Assembly (NCBI GenBank): GCA_018303885.1
Contig: JAGVXG010000010.1
Location: 1-33,408, forward strand
Source: Candidatus Pacearchaeota archaeon
GTDB taxonomy: Archaea; Nanobdellota; Nanobdellia; Pacearchaeales; GW2011-AR1
Length of the DNA stretch: 33,408 nucleotides
Reading direction: 5' to 3'
Part shown: positions 8,934 through 18,393 of the stretch, one piece after another
Position numbering within the stretch: position 1 is the stretch's first letter
Layout: each line of letters starts with the position of its first letter
Program-made: the position numbers and the translations under genes
The notes under the pieces: model-generated
Told to the model about the DNA's origin: nothing
Seen by the model: the letters and a program-made list of their open reading frames with translations, nothing else
Database searches by the model: none

Positions 8934-10055
8934 TTACATCTTAAAAATAAATTTATCAACTTCTTTTTTCGCAATCTCCCTTCTTTTCTGGTGTTCTGCT
9001 AAAAAAGCATTTATTTTTTTTATCAGGTATTCTTTTAACTCTCCTGTAAGCAACTTTCCGCTTCTGTAATCTTCTTCAATCTTCCCCAGTTTTTTATCTT
9101 CAGGCTCGAAAAACATTCTTAGATATTGAAAACTTACATCAACATCAGGATTTCCGCCTTTCTTTCTATGCTCTTCAACCGTATCTCTACCGCCTGAAAA
9201 AGCATATTTTCGAATCTTGGTTTCAACTTCTTTTGGAGAATCCGTGGAAAAAATAGCGGAACTTTCCTTGCTACTGCTCATTTTCCCTCCTGTTCCAGTC
9301 AAAGGTGGAAGAAACATTCCGTGAACAATTGCTGGCTTATAATAACCTAATTTAGGATAAACATCTCTAGCAACCCTAAAATGTGGGTCTTGGTCTATGG
9401 CAAGAGGTATCAAGCAAGGGATATTTTTTTTATTTAAGATAGAAGGAACAATAGCAGGAACAGCTTGCATGCTTGTATAGAAAATCTGGCCAATATTGTA
9501 ATCATTAGTGAATCCAAAAGCAGCCTTCACAGTAGAAAAATTAATTTTTTTTGCAAATTTTATTGCTTCTGGGTACAATAAGGACGCGTGTTTTGTATCA
9601 ACCAAAAAATGTGTTTTTTTTGGATCAAAACCAACAGCAATAGCATCTAACATGTTATCATGAGTCCATTTTTGGATTTCATCATAAGACTTATCTGTAA
9701 AAAGGAATTTCTCATCATCTGTAAACTGAAACCATAATTCAACACCAAACTTTTCCTGAAGCCACTTGGTAAAATACCATGTCTGCAAATGTCCGAGCTG
9801 GACTCTGCCAGAAGGCCCTCTGCCCGTATACAAAAAGAATTTGTTTCCTTTTTCATATTCATCAAGAAGCCAGTTTAAATCCCTATGAGAAAAGAATACT
9901 CCTCTTCTTAACATGAAATGTAAGTCTTTAGTGTGTCTTTTTATTCTATCAAGGATCTTGGAATCTATTTTTTGGACCCCAAACTCCTTAATCAGTTTGT
10001 CATAATCTATTTCTCCAGATACTTCCCAGGGCGTCACTTTCATTTTCTTGTCCAT
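8934..10055 (-). CDS. trpS: Tryptophanyl-tRNA synthetase, archaeal type
   Basis: FFLYTGRGPSGRVQLGHLQTWYFTKWLQ (HIGH-like), GTGGKMSSSKESSAIF (KMSKS), AIDQDPHFRVARDVYPKLGYYKPA. Confidence 0.97.
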   Translation of the reverse strand: MDKKMKVTPWEVSGEIDYDKLIKEFGVQKIDSKILDRIKRHTKDLHFMLRRGVFFSHRDLNWLLDEYEKGNKFFLYTGRGPSGRVQLGHLQTWYFTKWLQEKFGVELWFQFTDDEKFLFTDKSYDEIQKWTHDNMLDAIAVGFDPKKTHFLVDTKHASLLYPEAIKFAKKINFSTVKAAFGFTNDYNIGQIFYTSMQAVPAIVPSILNKKNIPCLIPLAIDQDPHFRVARDVYPKLGYYKPAIVHGMFLPPLTGTGGKMSSSKESSAIFSTDSPKEVETKIRKYAFSGGRDTVEEHRKKGGNPDVDVSFQYLRMFFEPEDKKLGKIEEDYRSGKLLTGELKEYLIKKINAFLAEHQKRREIAKKEVDKFIFKM

Positions 10056-10280
10056 TTTATAATTAAGATGGTTCGTCTTTTAAAATTATCTCTATAAGAT
10101 ACTTTGTATAGATTAAGTTTATTTAATAGAATAATTCATAAAGTTAATGTAGCTAATGCCCTTTCATTTTTTGGAGCTAATTAATCATAATTTTGATAAG
10201 ATTAAAGATATAATATACTCTGCACAATCACAAACATCTTCTATAAATATATTTATAAATAAGTCAGGACTTTAAGATTC

Positions 10281-12323
10281 ATGAAAAAAATCATCACGAT
10301 ATCCTTATTACTCCTATTTCTTCCGTTGATATCTTCAGAAATAATAATAAATCAGCAACCAGATGCAATTTACAATTTAGGAGATGTAATCACTGTTCCA
10401 ACAACGGTAAAATCTCCGAAAAGCGTCGCCGGATTCTTCCAGATGGACTTAATTTGCTCGGGAATCCAAGAAAATTTTTACAAGAACGGAGTAAGCCTCT
10501 CTCCTGGGGAAGAGAAAAAAATCGAGGCTTCTCTTGTTCTAACAAAAAGCGTCATAGGTGAAATGAAAGGAAACTGTACAATTAAAGCTTTTTTAGGGAA
10601 TGACTTCTCACTGACAAATAATTTCAAAATCTCTGATTCTATAGCAATAAAAACGACTTTTGAAATTGTTGAGTTCAACCCTGGAGAAACCATAACTCTT
10701 TTGGGACAGGCGCTTAAAGAAAACGGAAAAGCAGTCAACGGACTCATAGAACTTTCAATAATAGAAGACAATTCCTCAAGAATTAGCCAAGCCGGAACAA
10801 TAAACAACGGTGCTTTTTCAATTAGTCTTTCTCTTCCAGAAAATATTAAAGCAGGGAATTATCTCATCAAATTAAATGCATATGAACAGGATATTGATAG
10901 CCAAACAACAAACAACGGTTTTCTAAACCAGAATATTCTTGTAAAGCAGGTTCCAACAAGCCTCGAAATTGTCTTTGACAGTTCTGAAGTGCAACCAGGA
11001 ACAAGCTTAAGAGTAAAGGCTGTTCTTCATGACCAAACCGGGGAAAAGATACAATCCTTAACATTCTTATCAATAAAAAACAGAAATAATAAAATCTTGG
11101 AGCAGGTTGAAATTGAAACAGACCAATTCTACGAATTTCCAGTAGAATATAATGAACTTCCTTCATCTTGGAAAGTAGTTGCTGTTTCAAACAAACTAAC
11201 AAGCGAGGCAAATTTCACAATACTCGAGAAAGAAGCAATAAAAATTGAAATTGCAGATAAAATAGTAACTATCACAAACATGGGTAATGTTCTTTATAAC
11301 AAAACAGCTCTTGTAAAAATTGGAAACCAGTCATTAAACATAGACGTTTATCTCGAAGTCGGAAAAAGCCAGAAATATGTCCTGACTGCGCCAGACGGCA
11401 GTTATAGTATAGAAATTTCAACAGGAGAAGAAAACGCCTCGGCAACAAACGTTGTTCTTACGGGAAAAGCAGTAGATGTGAAAAAAGCTCCTGGAAATCT
11501 TGGCAGTATTATAAGATATCCTTTTGTCTGGATTTTTATTGTCATCATTTTAGCTTTTGCAGTTTTCATTTTCGTGTCCAGAAGCTCAAAGAAGAGTTTT
11601 TTTGGATACATAACTTCAAAAATTCCAAGAAAACACAGTGACTCTAGTCAGGGTGTTGGCCAAGGTCTTAATCATGGTTATGAAATGGTTCCGTTAACAA
11701 AAGGCTCTTTGATAAGTTCAAGAAACAAGGCAGAAATTTCTCTTTCTATAAAAGGAGATAAACAGGATGTGAGCGTTGTTTCCCTGCATATAAAAAATCT
11801 TAAAACAATCCAAACAAAAAGCGGGTTGGAAGAAACTCTTCAAAAAATCGTTGACATAGCAGAAAGCAAGAAAGCGGCAATATACGAAGACAGCAGTTCG
11901 ATAATTTTCATACTATCTCCAAGTTTAACAAGGACATTCAAAAACGAAAAAGCTGCTTTGGAAATCGCACAATCGGCAAAGGAAATCTTATTGCACCATA
12001 ACAAGATGTTCAAGCAAAGAATTGAATTTGGAATTTCCTTGAACCATGGGCCAGTTATAGGAAGTTATGAAAACCATGTCTTTAAGTTCAGTAGCATAGA
12101 CACGACATTATCTGCAGCCAAAAAGATCTCTTCTTTGGCTAATGAGGAAATTCTTTTAGGAGAAAAAATAAACGATAAGCTTCGTTCTGAGGTAAAAACA
12201 ATAAAACAAAATAAATCAGGCATTGATGTCTACGCAATAAAAGAAATAAAAAACCCAGAACAGCACGCAAAGTTCATAAAAAACTTCACAGAAAGATATG
12301 AAAGGGAACATGGAAAAAGATGA
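10281..12323 (+). CDS. Membrane protein: signal peptide, extracellular beta-sandwich-like region, one TM, cytoplasmic degenerate class III nucleotidyl-cyclase-like domain
   Basis: MKKIITISLLLLFLPLISSEI signal; TM YPFVWIFIVIILAFAVFIFVS; C-terminal KAAIYEDSSSIIFIL...RIEFGISLNHGPVIGSYENHVFKFSSIDTTLSAAKKISSLANEEILLGEKI matches the cyclase pattern GIxxGxVxG...G..VN.AARL...A...IL. Confidence 0.75.
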   Translation: MKKIITISLLLLFLPLISSEIIINQQPDAIYNLGDVITVPTTVKSPKSVAGFFQMDLICSGIQENFYKNGVSLSPGEEKKIEASLVLTKSVIGEMKGNCTIKAFLGNDFSLTNNFKISDSIAIKTTFEIVEFNPGETITLLGQALKENGKAVNGLIELSIIEDNSSRISQAGTINNGAFSISLSLPENIKAGNYLIKLNAYEQDIDSQTTNNGFLNQNILVKQVPTSLEIVFDSSEVQPGTSLRVKAVLHDQTGEKIQSLTFLSIKNRNNKILEQVEIETDQFYEFPVEYNELPSSWKVVAVSNKLTSEANFTILEKEAIKIEIADKIVTITNMGNVLYNKTALVKIGNQSLNIDVYLEVGKSQKYVLTAPDGSYSIEISTGEENASATNVVLTGKAVDVKKAPGNLGSIIRYPFVWIFIVIILAFAVFIFVSRSSKKSFFGYITSKIPRKHSDSSQGVGQGLNHGYEMVPLTKGSLISSRNKAEISLSIKGDKQDVSVVSLHIKNLKTIQTKSGLEETLQKIVDIAESKKAAIYEDSSSIIFILSPSLTRTFKNEKAALEIAQSAKEILLHHNKMFKQRIEFGISLNHGPVIGSYENHVFKFSSIDTTLSAAKKISSLANEEILLGEKINDKLRSEVKTIKQNKSGIDVYAIKEIKNPEQHAKFIKNFTERYEREHGKR

Positions 12324-12324
12324 T

Positions 12325-12762
12325 TTATTTTATTGAACTATCAGAGGGTTGTAAAGTCTCAATACCTTGAATATAATATCTCGTGCTTCCTCTTGTTGGA
12401 AAAGGGATAATAGATTGAATATAACTAATTTTAATTTTTTGCTGATTGTTTAAGGCATCTTGTAACTTATAAACAAGACTATCAACATTTTCGTCATGAT
12501 CTGTTTTTCGGTCAATGCTAAAATTCCAAAGGTTCGCTCCAACACTTCTTCCTCCGACAATTCCTTCTAATGCCATTTGCCCTTCATGTGTTTTCCAAAA
12601 TAAGCCTTTTTTTGAAACCTTGTTTATAACTCCAACTCTTTCGCCTTGAGAATAATCTATGCTATTCACTAATCGGCATGTTCCGCAAGTTGCCACTAAA
12701 GCGGCTCCCGTTAATAGAGTTCCTATTCCAAATTTTTGTAATCGATTACTGGGATAACTCAT
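12325..12762 (-). CDS. Small lipoprotein/membrane protein resembling a bacterial 'YSxGERxGxxxKxSxKGxxxKTxEG' family
   Basis: 145 aa; GTLLTGAALVATCGTCRLV N-terminal hydrophobic segment; DYSQGERVGVINKVSKKGLFWKTHEGQMAL. Confidence 0.55.
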   Translation of the reverse strand: MSYPSNRLQKFGIGTLLTGAALVATCGTCRLVNSIDYSQGERVGVINKVSKKGLFWKTHEGQMALEGIVGGRSVGANLWNFSIDRKTDHDENVDSLVYKLQDALNNQQKIKISYIQSIIPFPTRGSTRYYIQGIETLQPSDSSIK

Positions 12763-12831
12763 AATTTCTTCATCAACTCCAACTTTATAAATCTTTCTCT
12801 TTTGTTACCTTTTAAGAATTAAAACAGTATT

Positions 12832-13500
12832 TTATCTCTTCTTCTTTGTCGTTTCCTTTTTTTCCGTCTTCTCCGTAATCTTCTTTACAAAATCAGCATT
12901 GGAAAACTTCAGTCCAAGCCCAATGCCTATAAGCACCAAGCCAAAAATGAAAGATATCCAGAATACCATAAGCGCTTTGCTAAAAAATATGTTTAAGAAA
13001 GTCGACAAAACACTAATTTCTCCAGGAATAAACAAAGATATTAATCCTTTAATCTTAAGCAGTGGAATAGAAGAAAGTATCAAAATGCTCCCAACAATAA
13101 CAGGCCAGTTTAGCTTGTTTTGCACCAAAAAGAAAATCAAACCTACAAGCGCGAGTGAAATCAGCAGAGAATAGTAAAATTTTTCTTTCCAATAATCTTT
13201 TGCTTTTTGAGATACCAAAAACAACGGTGTTTGCTCTGTGGCGAGGCAATTCCAAAAATCGCAATCATAATTTTTATAGTAAGAATCTTGTAAAAGTTCT
13301 CGTACTGCTGTCTCATTAAATAAAGCCCTATTTTCATCGTTTAATCCTTTTGATAATTCTTGAATTACCGGACCGAGTTCTTTCTGAACATTTTCATATT
13401 TGAGTGAAGTGCTCACAATCAAAAAAGAACCAGCTGCAAAAAAAGACAAAAGTAATAAAATGCTTAAAATGAAAAGTGAACTGCCTCTAAAAAATCCCAT
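12832..13500 (-). CDS. Polytopic membrane protein, about 4 TM
   Basis: 222 aa with hydrophobic segments LFILSILLLLSFFAAGSFLIV, FYYSLLISLALVGLIFFLV, WPVIVGSILILSSIPLL, ALMVFWISFIFGLVLIGIGLGL. Confidence 0.7.
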   Translation of the reverse strand: MGFFRGSSLFILSILLLLSFFAAGSFLIVSTSLKYENVQKELGPVIQELSKGLNDENRALFNETAVRELLQDSYYKNYDCDFWNCLATEQTPLFLVSQKAKDYWKEKFYYSLLISLALVGLIFFLVQNKLNWPVIVGSILILSSIPLLKIKGLISLFIPGEISVLSTFLNIFFSKALMVFWISFIFGLVLIGIGLGLKFSNADFVKKITEKTEKKETTKKKR

Positions 13501-13736
13501 ATCGAGTTAATGTAAAAAGTGTTTATAAATTTTATATTGTGAAAGCTAATAAAAAAGTTAATTATTGTGTTTTTATATAAGATAAACTAAAAGTTATTAG
13601 TCGGATAAAACCATGCCAAAGTTAAAGAAGGCCAGATGTTAAAACCATAACTTATGAAAAACTTTAGAAATCTTTAACAGAACTAATCAACAAAATTAAC
13701 AAAAACCTTTATTAACTATTTCAGTTTTTATATGAT

Positions 13737-16454
13737 ATGCAGGAAAAAAGAGGTATTGTTGCTGAATTTGACACAAAAACAGGCTTCATAAAATGGTTTT
13801 CTGAATTAAATAAAAATTCCGGAAGCGTTGCCGGTGGAAAGGGCGCAAATCTTGCTGAAATTTATAATTTAAAAGTTCCTGTTCCTCCTGGCTTCGTGGT
13901 TACGGCGCAGGCATATGACTATTTCATAAAAAACGCAGGACTCAACGAAAAAATAAAAAACCTTCTCGAAAAGATAAACTACGAAGACACTAAACAATTA
14001 GATAATGTAACCGAAGAAATTCGTGAGAGCATAGAATCATCAGCGTTTCCAGAAACTATGAAAGAAGAGATTCTTGAGGCATATGAAACTTTAAGTGCAG
14101 AAAATTCAAGTTCAAGAAGCAAACAAGCTGATGAATTAATAGAAAAATCCGCAGAACAGCCGTTCGTCGCTGTCAGAAGCAGCGCAACAACTGAGGATTT
14201 GGCAGAAGCCAGTTTTGCGGGGCAGCAAGAAACTTTCCTGAATGTACAGGGCCCTGAGGAACTTTTAAAAAACATAAAAAAATGCTTTGCATCGTTATTC
14301 ACGCCAAGAGCCACATACTACAGAAACAAAAAAGGATTTCAGCATGAGCAGGCAAGCCTTGCAGTCGTAGTCCAAAAAATGATTGATTCTGATAAATCTG
14401 GTGTGATTTTTTCAAAAGACCCTTCTACTAAACGCGATGTTGTCATAATAGAAGCTGTCTGGGGATTGGGTGAGGGAATTGTTTCAGGGCAGATAACTCC
14501 TGATAGGTATGTGATTTCTCAAAATAAATCAAATGGCTTTGAAGTTCAGGAAAAAGTCATAGCAAAGAAAAAAATTGCAATTATATGTGGCTCAAAAGGA
14601 GGAAAGGAAACCATAAAACTTAAACCAGAGAAATCAGAACAACAAGTTTTGAAAGACCATGAAATAAGAACATTAACTGATATCGCACTCAAACTCGAAG
14701 CCCACTACAAAAAACCCCAGGACATTGAATTTGCAATTCAGTCAGAAAGCGTTTACATAGTCCAAACAAGACCAATCACGACTATGGAAAAAAGAACAGA
14801 TGCTGGCTCTGAAAAAGAACTGAAAGGCGAGGTCGTGCTGACAGGACTTGCAGCTTCTCCAGGGATAGGTTTTGGCAAAGTAAAAATCGTCGAATCTCTA
14901 GATGATTTATCAAAAATAAACATAGGGGACGTACTCGTTACTAAAATGACAAATCCAGACATGGTTGTTACAATGCAAAAATCAGCTGCAATAGTTACTG
15001 ACGAAGGCGGATTAACAGCGCATGCCGCCATTGTTTCTCGAGAAATGGGGATACCTGCTGTTGTTGGCACTGAAGAAGCAACTATAAAACTAAAAGAAGG
15101 AGAAATAATAACTGTCGATGGCTTCACTGGAAAGATCTACAAAGGAAAAGTTTCCGAAGTTGTCCAAAAAGAAATCAAACCAGTAACTGCAAAAACAAAG
15201 ACAGAAATAAAAGTCATGATTGATCTTCCCAGCTTTGCGTCAAGGGCCTCGAAAACAGAACTGAAAGGAGTTGGCTTAGCCAGAATTGAGGGAATTATCG
15301 CTGAATCTGGAAAACATCCAAGCTACTTTGTAGAAAAAAACAAAGTTAAAGATTATGAAGAAATGATTTTCCATGGCTTGCACGAAATAGCAAAATACTT
15401 CGATGAAATTTGGGTAAGAACATCTGACATACGTAGCGATGAATTTCAAAACTTACAAGGCGCGCAAAAAAAAATAGAAGCAAACCCAATGTTGGGAATG
15501 CACGGTATTCGTTTTTCCTTAAAAAATCCGGAAATTCTCCTAGCAGAACTAAGAGCAATGAAGCGGGTTTCCAAACAAGGCAAGAAAATTGGAATCATGG
15601 CCCCTCAGGTAATTTCACTAGAGGAGGTTAGGGCTTTAAAAAAATTCTTGGGAGATATTGATTTCCTAAACGCAAAAGTTGGGGTTATGATAGAAACTCC
15701 TGCTGCTGTTCAATTGATAGAAGACTTTTGCGATGAAAATATAGACTTTATTTCTTTCGGCACAAACGATCTTACACAATACACTCTTGCTATCGACAGA
15801 GGAAACGAACTTGTCCAAGATCTTTATGATGAGATGCATCCTTCTATTCTAAGACAAATTGCTTATGTAATCAAGGTATGCAAAAAGAGGGGTGTTGAAA
15901 CAAGCATCTGTGGTCAGGCAGGAAGCAAAAAGGAAATGGTCAAGTTCCTCGTAGAACAAGGGATTTCAAGTATAAGCGTAAATGCAGATGCTGCATCTGA
16001 AATCGCAGAGTACGTGTCAGAACTTGAGCAGAGTCCAGAAAAAAAGACAAAAACATTTACACCTTTCAAAGAAACCGCAGAAGAAAATGTAAAAATACAT
16101 AAAAATAATTTCAAAAATAAAAACGAAAACCGTGAAGAAGCGCAAAGACCAGTAAAGGCGCATGAAGACATTGTTCAAATGGCTGCGGTCGCAAGCTTAT
16201 TCGAATCATATGAACTACCCGTAATAAATGGTGCTGAATTTTTAAGAGAAATCCAAGAAGGTATTGAAGAAAGTCTAGAAAAAGCTGAAGTAGAACAAGA
16301 GTTCATTTACAGCATTGCAAATCAAATCTCAAAGCCAGAACAAGAACAAAATCAAACACGAAATCAATCTAAAGTAAATCAATCTGATACAGGTCAAAGT
16401 AAGGTTAAAGAAGTAGAAGCTTCCAATGAAGATGAGATTCTTGACATTTTCTAA
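13737..16454 (+). CDS. ppsA: Phosphoenolpyruvate synthase with C-terminal extension
   Basis: AGGKGANLAEIYNLKVPVPPGFVVTAQAY, VRSSATTEDLAEASFAGQQETFLNV, GGLTAHAAIVSREMGIPAVVG, FISFGTNDLTQYTLAIDRGN, SICGQAGS; extra acidic/polar tail of about 130 aa. Confidence 0.95.
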   Translation: MQEKRGIVAEFDTKTGFIKWFSELNKNSGSVAGGKGANLAEIYNLKVPVPPGFVVTAQAYDYFIKNAGLNEKIKNLLEKINYEDTKQLDNVTEEIRESIESSAFPETMKEEILEAYETLSAENSSSRSKQADELIEKSAEQPFVAVRSSATTEDLAEASFAGQQETFLNVQGPEELLKNIKKCFASLFTPRATYYRNKKGFQHEQASLAVVVQKMIDSDKSGVIFSKDPSTKRDVVIIEAVWGLGEGIVSGQITPDRYVISQNKSNGFEVQEKVIAKKKIAIICGSKGGKETIKLKPEKSEQQVLKDHEIRTLTDIALKLEAHYKKPQDIEFAIQSESVYIVQTRPITTMEKRTDAGSEKELKGEVVLTGLAASPGIGFGKVKIVESLDDLSKINIGDVLVTKMTNPDMVVTMQKSAAIVTDEGGLTAHAAIVSREMGIPAVVGTEEATIKLKEGEIITVDGFTGKIYKGKVSEVVQKEIKPVTAKTKTEIKVMIDLPSFASRASKTELKGVGLARIEGIIAESGKHPSYFVEKNKVKDYEEMIFHGLHEIAKYFDEIWVRTSDIRSDEFQNLQGAQKKIEANPMLGMHGIRFSLKNPEILLAELRAMKRVSKQGKKIGIMAPQVISLEEVRALKKFLGDIDFLNAKVGVMIETPAAVQLIEDFCDENIDFISFGTNDLTQYTLAIDRGNELVQDLYDEMHPSILRQIAYVIKVCKKRGVETSICGQAGSKKEMVKFLVEQGISSISVNADAASEIAEYVSELEQSPEKKTKTFTPFKETAEENVKIHKNNFKNKNENREEAQRPVKAHEDIVQMAAVASLFESYELPVINGAEFLREIQEGIEESLEKAEVEQEFIYSIANQISKPEQEQNQTRNQSKVNQSDTGQSKVKEVEASNEDEILDIF

Positions 16455-16486
16455 ATATTTATAAATAAAATTTCCTTGTATAAAAC

Positions 16487-17041
16487 ATGAAAAGAGGTTC
16501 TAAAAGCTGGAAAACTGTTTCTAGAAAAAGCAATACTAAAACTGGCGGAAAAGTCACAAAAATAATTCATGAATCCACGAAAGAAATAAAAATAGAACGC
16601 GCCCTTGTGGAAAACTTCATCGCCCTCCAAAAAGTAATGGTAAATCTCTCGGGGAAATTCGACAATCTCTCTGGCCAAATATCAAAGCTTCTTGAATTGT
16701 TTGAAATTTCTGCAAAGTCTCTGGCAAAAAGAGATTTTGAGGATCTTGGTAAAGAAAACATCGCCACAAAGCGCATTATGGAAAAGCTCGACAGCCTTAC
16801 TCAACAAGCTGGTTTAATAGGACGCGGCTTGGCGCTAATTCATGAAACAGGTTCTGAAAGAAGTATGCCATCAATGGCGGTAAATGTCCCATCAAAGCCA
16901 GCAACACAATTTTCCCAGCAACAGATGCAAACACAATCGAATAAACCTAGGCCAATGCCGCCAACACAATCAACACAGCAACCACCAGCAGAGGAATACC
17001 GAAAGTCGCCATTCTCAAGGGTTTCTGAAACTAACGAATAA
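16487..17041 (+). CDS. Hypothetical coiled-coil protein with Pro/Gln-rich C-terminus
   Basis: 184 aa directly downstream of ppsA; heptad-like central region, PTQSTQQPPAEE tail. Confidence 0.65.
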   Translation: MKRGSKSWKTVSRKSNTKTGGKVTKIIHESTKEIKIERALVENFIALQKVMVNLSGKFDNLSGQISKLLELFEISAKSLAKRDFEDLGKENIATKRIMEKLDSLTQQAGLIGRGLALIHETGSERSMPSMAVNVPSKPATQFSQQQMQTQSNKPRPMPPTQSTQQPPAEEYRKSPFSRVSETNE

Positions 17042-17066
17042 ACACTTTAAGCTTTAAAACACTAAA

Positions 17067-17810
17067 ATGCCGGAACAAACTTCTAAAACACGTCAAGATT
17101 TTGGAAAATATATTTTATTAGTTTTCACAAAAGAGCTTATAAGAAATACCGCATCATATCAAAAACTAGTAATAAAAGAACAGTCTAAGAAATTCTCTGC
17201 TGAAAAAAAAGAAGCAGAAAAAACCGTCGAAACAGAAATAAAAGAAAATGAAAACGCAGTTAAGCAACAAAAAAAACAAGTTCAGACAATAGTTAAAGAA
17301 AAAATAAAACGGGATTCTCAACATCTGCTTCAGTTGAAAAAAAGAACTTTTGAAATTCCTCAATCAAAAGAAGTCAATCCTTTCAGGGCTTTTTTCGCGC
17401 AAAGAGCTCCGCAAAAAAGAGCTATTCCTCCAATGCCGCAAATACCCGAGCTTATACTCCCGCCAACTGTTCAATACTTAAGGCCTGTTCCAATTCCAAT
17501 AGAGGTCAACCTAAAAAAGCTTACTCCACTTGTAAGAGATCCTCTTGTTAGAATTATAGAATGCAATGGCCCTAATGAAAATGTAGTCGTGATTGGTACA
17601 ATGGGAAGAAAAAAGACAGGAACAGTTCTCAATAAAGAAGAAATAGACGAAATCATAAAAACTTTTTCTGAAGCCACAAAAATCCCGATTAACGAAGGAA
17701 TTTTCAAAGTGGTTTTTGGGAAGCTAATCCTATCTGCAATTGTCTCTGATGTAATCGGTTCAAAGTTCATAATAAAGAAAATGCCCGGGCCGCCTGTTTT
17801 TCATAGATAA
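17067..17810 (+). CDS. Hypothetical protein; C-terminal region resembles the N-terminal domain of VirB11/CpaF-type secretion ATPases, without an ATPase core
   Basis: KLTPLVRDPLVRIIECNGPNENVVVIGTMGRKKTGTVLNKEEIDEIIKTFSEATKIPINEGIFKVVFGKLILSAIVSDVIGSKFIIKKM resembles 'DP.V.EI..NGP...V.V....G...T...L...E....I..L......I.......G.R....I.......IRK'. Confidence 0.5.
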   Translation: MPEQTSKTRQDFGKYILLVFTKELIRNTASYQKLVIKEQSKKFSAEKKEAEKTVETEIKENENAVKQQKKQVQTIVKEKIKRDSQHLLQLKKRTFEIPQSKEVNPFRAFFAQRAPQKRAIPPMPQIPELILPPTVQYLRPVPIPIEVNLKKLTPLVRDPLVRIIECNGPNENVVVIGTMGRKKTGTVLNKEEIDEIIKTFSEATKIPINEGIFKVVFGKLILSAIVSDVIGSKFIIKKMPGPPVFHR

Positions 17811-17933
17811 ATTTAATAATATGAGCAAACCATTTTAATAATTGGCTTGGAAGTAGAACTAGGCCTTATTGGCAGAGGAAGAAGTATAATTCAACATAAA
17901 AATCTTTATATACTTCCTTCAAAAATATTTTTT

Positions 17934-18386
17934 ATGCCAAACTTGATGCAAATTTTGGAAAGCTTGGATATTCGGAATAGAAACAATCGAGATTCCGACT
18001 TAAAAAGAATTGTTGGACAAGCTGTAAGAATGGCTTTGGAGGAAGTGCCAATTGTGACAAGTCTTCAAATTTCTAAAATTTTAAAAGAATATAGTCAAAA
18101 AGGTATAATAAAGCAGATTCTCGCTAAACGCGTAGCAGAGTTTTCATCAACGGAAAATCCTTCAATATGTGTTGAAGGAGTTCATTCTACACTACTAAGA
18201 GATGCCGTAAAGAATGTTTTAGGGGAAATTGTTGGATTTGAGGTTATAATTCACTACCGCATAACAGCAGGCAATGGTGGAACAATTTACTATAAAAACG
18301 ATTCTGACTTAGAAGAATATATTAGAACTCATCTAACTTGTAGGCCTAAAGGAGCACTTCATTACGATTTTAAATTAGAAGACTAA
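17934..18386 (+). CDS. Hypothetical protein
   Basis: Internal ATG (MPNLMQ...) preferred over TTG 17847 because TATA-like CTTTATATAC lies about 30 nt upstream. Confidence 0.6.
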   Translation: MPNLMQILESLDIRNRNNRDSDLKRIVGQAVRMALEEVPIVTSLQISKILKEYSQKGIIKQILAKRVAEFSSTENPSICVEGVHSTLLRDAVKNVLGEIVGFEVIIHYRITAGNGGTIYYKNDSDLEEYIRTHLTCRPKGALHYDFKLED

Positions 18387-18393
18387 ACAAAAA

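Noticed and set aside
13737-16454. Pyruvate phosphate dikinase instead of PEP synthase
   Set aside because: N-terminal and linker pattern (VRSSATTEDLAEASFAGQQ, GGLTAHAAIVSREMGIPAVVG) is typical of PEP synthase; still worth a profile check.
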